From NCBI GenBank assembly GCA_020721225.1, contig DYNE01000005.1, positions 1 to 64,000 of the forward strand: 64,000 nucleotides of DNA, given 5' to 3'. Below are positions 61,519 through 64,000 of this stretch, in pieces (the stretch's first letter is position 1; each line of letters starts with the position of its first letter). Source of the stretch: Pelodictyon luteolum (GTDB taxonomy: Bacteria > Bacteroidota > Chlorobiia > Chlorobiales > Chlorobiaceae). The notes beneath the pieces were generated by a model. It made no database searches. It was not told the origin of the DNA and was given only the letters and a program-made list of their open reading frames with translations. The position numbers and the translations under genes were made by a program.

Positions 61519-62042
61519 GCCTGTATGACCCCTTTTGTTTCGTGTTTAATATCCTTCCCATTCCCTGTAAGCGCTCCATCCTCCCCTGCAGCAGAGGCGG
61601 CCGGAATGCATCCGTTAGCGCTTCCGGAGTTGGCGGCCTCCAGATCTCGCAGCAGCTTGCCTGTCGTGATGTTGTCGAACTCTCTCTCGACCACCTGCTC
61701 GATGCGCATGATCTCGTGACGCAGCACGCAACGGGCACGGTTGGCGCATATCTGCTTGCGGAACATGCACTCCGAAACCTGCACCCTGCCCTGGAATATC
61801 TCGATCAGCTCCCTGACCCGTATGTCGTCCGGTGCTTTTGCAAGCATGAAGCCACCGCCCGCGCCCTCTTTTGAAGAGACAAGACCGTGACGGATCATCT
61901 CCTGAAGCAGCCTGCGCAGAAACTGATAGGGAATATCCTGCTCCCCTGCGATAGACCTTGCCGAGAGATACCCTCCATTTGCAAATCCAAGCGACAGCAG
62001 GGCCCTGATGGCGTAGTCGGTATTTTTTGTGAGTACTTTCAT
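61515..62042 (-). CDS. Rrf2-family regulator (NsrR/IscR-like), likely repressor of hcp operon
   Basis: 175 residues. A winged helix-turn-helix begins MKVLTKNTDYAIRALLSLG, with GEQDIPYQFLRRLLQEM as the recognition region. Three cysteines in CMFRKQICANRARC (CX6CX5C) are placed to bind an Fe-S cluster that senses NO or redox state. The C-terminal tail is longer than in IscR. Start ATG 62042 begins the conserved part. First gene of the operon, with a perfect dyad 12 nt upstream, hence autoregulation is likely. Confidence 0.9.
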   Translation of the reverse strand: MKVLTKNTDYAIRALLSLGFANGGYLSARSIAGEQDIPYQFLRRLLQEMIRHGLVSSKEGAGGGFMLAKAPDDIRVRELIEIFQGRVQVSECMFRKQICANRARCVLRHEIMRIEQVVEREFDNITTGKLLRDLEAANSGSANGCIPAASAAGEDGALTGNGKDIKHETKGVIQA

Positions 62043-62054
62043 GGTTTTTTTAAA

Positions 62055-62073
62055 TGATACCAATTTAGTATCA
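62055..62073. promoter_or_regulatory. Rrf2-type operator
   Basis: TGATAC-N7-GTATCA, a perfect 6-bp dyad over 19 bp just upstream of the Rrf2 regulator start. Spacing and AT-rich core fit sites bound by Rrf2-family dimers; NO sensing and autorepression are inference. Confidence 0.65.
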
Positions 62074-62289
62074 GTTAATTGAAAGCAACAATCTTTTTTA
62101 ATAATTCCTTGAGATTGAAATTTTTTTTCGGAAGTGCGTACCGAAGTATTGAAAAGCGGAAAAACGGCGTGGTGCCAAACGACAGCAGTTGTGACAGGAA
62201 CAAGGGTTTTGTAGATTTAATAACAAAGCCATTATGGCTCTGACCATTTGCCCGACAGGTAAGTCGAAAACAAAAAAAAGCGCCGACCC

Positions 62290-63429
62290 ATGATCCAAAG
62301 GCTATACATCCACAACTACCGATGCCTTGAGAACTTCGAGCTGAATCTGAAAGAGCTGCAATCGGCACTTCTCATCGGAAAAAACGGTACCGGTAAATCG
62401 ACGATCTCCTGCGTACTCCAGCTGTATCAGTCTATCGGTCGAGGAATCAACAGCGTAAAAGAGCTGGGAAATAAACCACTTAACCTTCTCCGCCCAAAAG
62501 ACTTTTATAGAGGAAGAACCGAGGTCCCGATGCGTTTTGAAATCGAGGTCTTGCTGGACAATCAGGTGTATACCTATACCCTCGCGTTTGATCTGCCGGG
62601 AAATTTCCAAAAGCTCAGAGTTATCGAAGAGCGGCTGACCGTCTCGGATAACCTGATCTTTAACCGCAAAGAAGCGCTGGTTACGCTTACAAGAAAATCG
62701 ACAGGCTCTATCCACCATGAATCGCAGTTCTCGGTTGACTGGCATCTGATCGCCCTCCCGGTTATTCAGGAACAATCGGAACAGGACCCGCTTCATATTT
62801 TCAAAACCTGGCTTGCCAACATGATTATTCTTTCACCAATTCCAGCTAAAATCATCGGGGAATCCAGCGAAGAAACTTTTGAAATCAACCGTGATGGATC
62901 GAACTTTGCCGACTGGTTTACAGGACTGCTGAAAATCTACCCGGCAGCTTATACAACCATCGACAATTATCTGCGTGAAATTTTCCCTGATATACTGGAT
63001 ATTCGGAACAAGACAATCGGAGAAAACGCCAAAAGCATGGTGATTCAGTTCGAAGCAGACAAGGCCATTCTCAGGCTCGACTTCGACGACCTCTCCGATG
63101 GGGAAAAATGTTACTTTCTTTGCGCACTGGTTATTGCGGCAAACAAATGTTACGGCCCCATCTTCTGTTTCTGGGATGAGCCTGACAACTATCTCTCATT
63201 GCCGGAAGTCGGGCATTTCATCATGGCGCTTCGCCGCTCGTTCAGGGAGAGCGGTCAGATTCTGGTAACATCCCACAATGAGGAGACCATCCGCAAATTC
63301 CCGAATGATAACATCTTTGCCCTCGACCGGAAAAGCCATCTCGAACCGACATTGATCCGGCTGCTCAGCGACATTCCCTTTGAGGGAAGTCCGGCTGACG
63401 CGCTGATTCGTGGAGAGATCGAGCTATGA
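62290..63429 (+). CDS. AAA15/OLD-like ATPase
   Basis: 379 residues. The N terminus IQRLYIHNYRCLENFEL and Walker A LLIGKNGTGKSTI (near 30) are the SMC/RecF/OLD-type pattern. LSDGEKCYFLCALVIAANKC is the signature helix, FCFWDEPDNYLSLPE the Walker B, and LVTSHNEETIRKF the switch histidine. No TOPRIM domain is fused; the next gene, overlapping by 4 nt, supplies a TOPRIM-like protein. The pairing recalls two-gene OLD or PARIS-type defence modules. Divergent from the Rrf2 operon. Confidence 0.82.
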   Translation: MIQRLYIHNYRCLENFELNLKELQSALLIGKNGTGKSTISCVLQLYQSIGRGINSVKELGNKPLNLLRPKDFYRGRTEVPMRFEIEVLLDNQVYTYTLAFDLPGNFQKLRVIEERLTVSDNLIFNRKEALVTLTRKSTGSIHHESQFSVDWHLIALPVIQEQSEQDPLHIFKTWLANMIILSPIPAKIIGESSEETFEINRDGSNFADWFTGLLKIYPAAYTTIDNYLREIFPDILDIRNKTIGENAKSMVIQFEADKAILRLDFDDLSDGEKCYFLCALVIAANKCYGPIFCFWDEPDNYLSLPEVGHFIMALRRSFRESGQILVTSHNEETIRKFPNDNIFALDRKSHLEPTLIRLLSDIPFEGSPADALIRGEIEL

Positions 63430-63924
63430 GAAATCTGTACAAGCCACATGTTCTTGTACTGCCCGAAGACGAAGCAGATCAGCAACTTGCTAACGGTATC
63501 AAGCTGTCGCTCAATATAAATAACCAAGCGCTCATTATTGACAAGCCAGCTAAAGGGTGGTTGAATGTGGTGAAAAAATTCACAGCACAGGTTCCGGAAA
63601 TGCGGAGATATCAATCTCGCATTGTTGTTCTTCTGATTGACTTCGACTGTAAAACAAAAGGAACAACTCCGGAAAAGCGCTTCTCTAAGGTTACAAATGA
63701 GATACCTGAAGATCTCAGAAGCAGGACATTCGTCCTGGGAACACTCGTTGAACCGGAAAACTAAAAACAAAGCTCTCAATGGGTCTGGAGCATATTGGTG
63801 AAACCCTCGCCGAGGATTGCCCCGACAAGCAGAATCCATTATGGAATGATGATATGCTCAAACATAATGCCCCGGAGCTGGAGAGACTGCTTGAATCGGT
63901 AAGGCATTTTCTTTTCAGTAAATA
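63426..63924 (+). pseudogene. TOPRIM-like partner of the AAA ATPase, apparently broken
   Basis: Begins at the ATGA overlap with the ATPase gene. Features visible are LVLPEDEADQQ near the start (acidic metal-site residue) and VVLLIDFDCK (D-x-D) near residue 72, as in DUF4276/TOPRIM-type proteins that accompany AAA15 ATPases. The gene looks interrupted, with about one break; coding-like sequence (ending in VRHFLFSK) goes on to about 63924. It could be an inactivated defence effector. Family assignment is by pattern only. Confidence 0.5.
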
Positions 63925-64000
63925 GCAACACATTAACCCGGATTGTGTTGCGAGTTTTTCCCCGAGTTCCGTCGGATTTATTCATAACGGCTTTTACCCG

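Overview
The window is a chromosomal segment of a green sulfur bacterium (Chlorobiaceae, Chlorobium/Pelodictyon type). The assignment rests on genes for chlorosome bacteriochlorophyll c/d/e side-chain chemistry (bchV-like hydratase and bchQ-like B12/radical-SAM methyltransferase), a form IV RuBisCO-like protein (RLP) two operons away, a primase whose zinc finger has lost its ligands in the Bacteroidota/Chlorobiota manner, split CarB, and LptE and DUF3098 proteins typical of that superphylum. No rRNA and no CRISPR array were seen; one tRNA (Val-GAC) lies at the left end.

Layout. 0-9 kb: a minus-strand block with gltB, gltD, a DUF4404 protein, clpX and tRNA-Val, plus gpmA. 9-15 kb: a flavin oxidoreductase, a membrane protein, a degenerate sigma-factor-like protein, tadA and sucC, then the first two clusters of short palindromic repeats. 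15-20 kb: a TolC/MacA/MacB-type efflux operon and a small membrane protein. 20-21 kb: a 1-kb repeat-rich spacer. 21-31 kb: an ABC-F ATPase, a 1396-residue hybrid histidine kinase, a Gdx-type SMR exporter, a Gfo/Idh oxidoreductase, hemN and purE. 31-38 kb: a DUF985 cupin, type II NADH dehydrogenase, argD, a methyltransferase and an ExbB-ExbD-ExbD-TonB energy-transducing operon. 38-46 kb: dnaG, glyA, ribBA, the C-terminal half of carB and lptE. 46-54 kb: the RLP cluster (RLP plus SDR; an LsrF-like thiolase; a RhaD-like aldolase/SDR fusion), then bchV and bchQ. 54-58.5 kb: an accessory-looking stretch with a lipoprotein whose start seems frameshifted, an esterase-like lipoprotein, a transposase remnant, orphan small genes and a secreted HExxH protein. 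58.5-62 kb: an Rrf2-ferredoxin-TPR-hcp operon for nitrosative stress. 62-64 kb: an AAA ATPase with an interrupted TOPRIM-like partner.

Two things deserve most attention. First, the RLP neighbourhood encodes an enolase/isomerase-type scaffold, a phospho-dione thiolase, a phospho-ketose aldolase fused to a dehydrogenase, and a second dehydrogenase. Together they read like an undescribed route that breaks a phosphorylated deoxy- or methylthio-pentose into DHAP and a two-carbon (or thio) fragment. Second, a composite repeat family (GGGAGTAT spacers alternating with hairpins of changing sequence, ending in a conserved AT-rich module) occurs at four loci. A broken C-terminal piece of a REP-associated (RAYT-like) transposase lies next to one of them.
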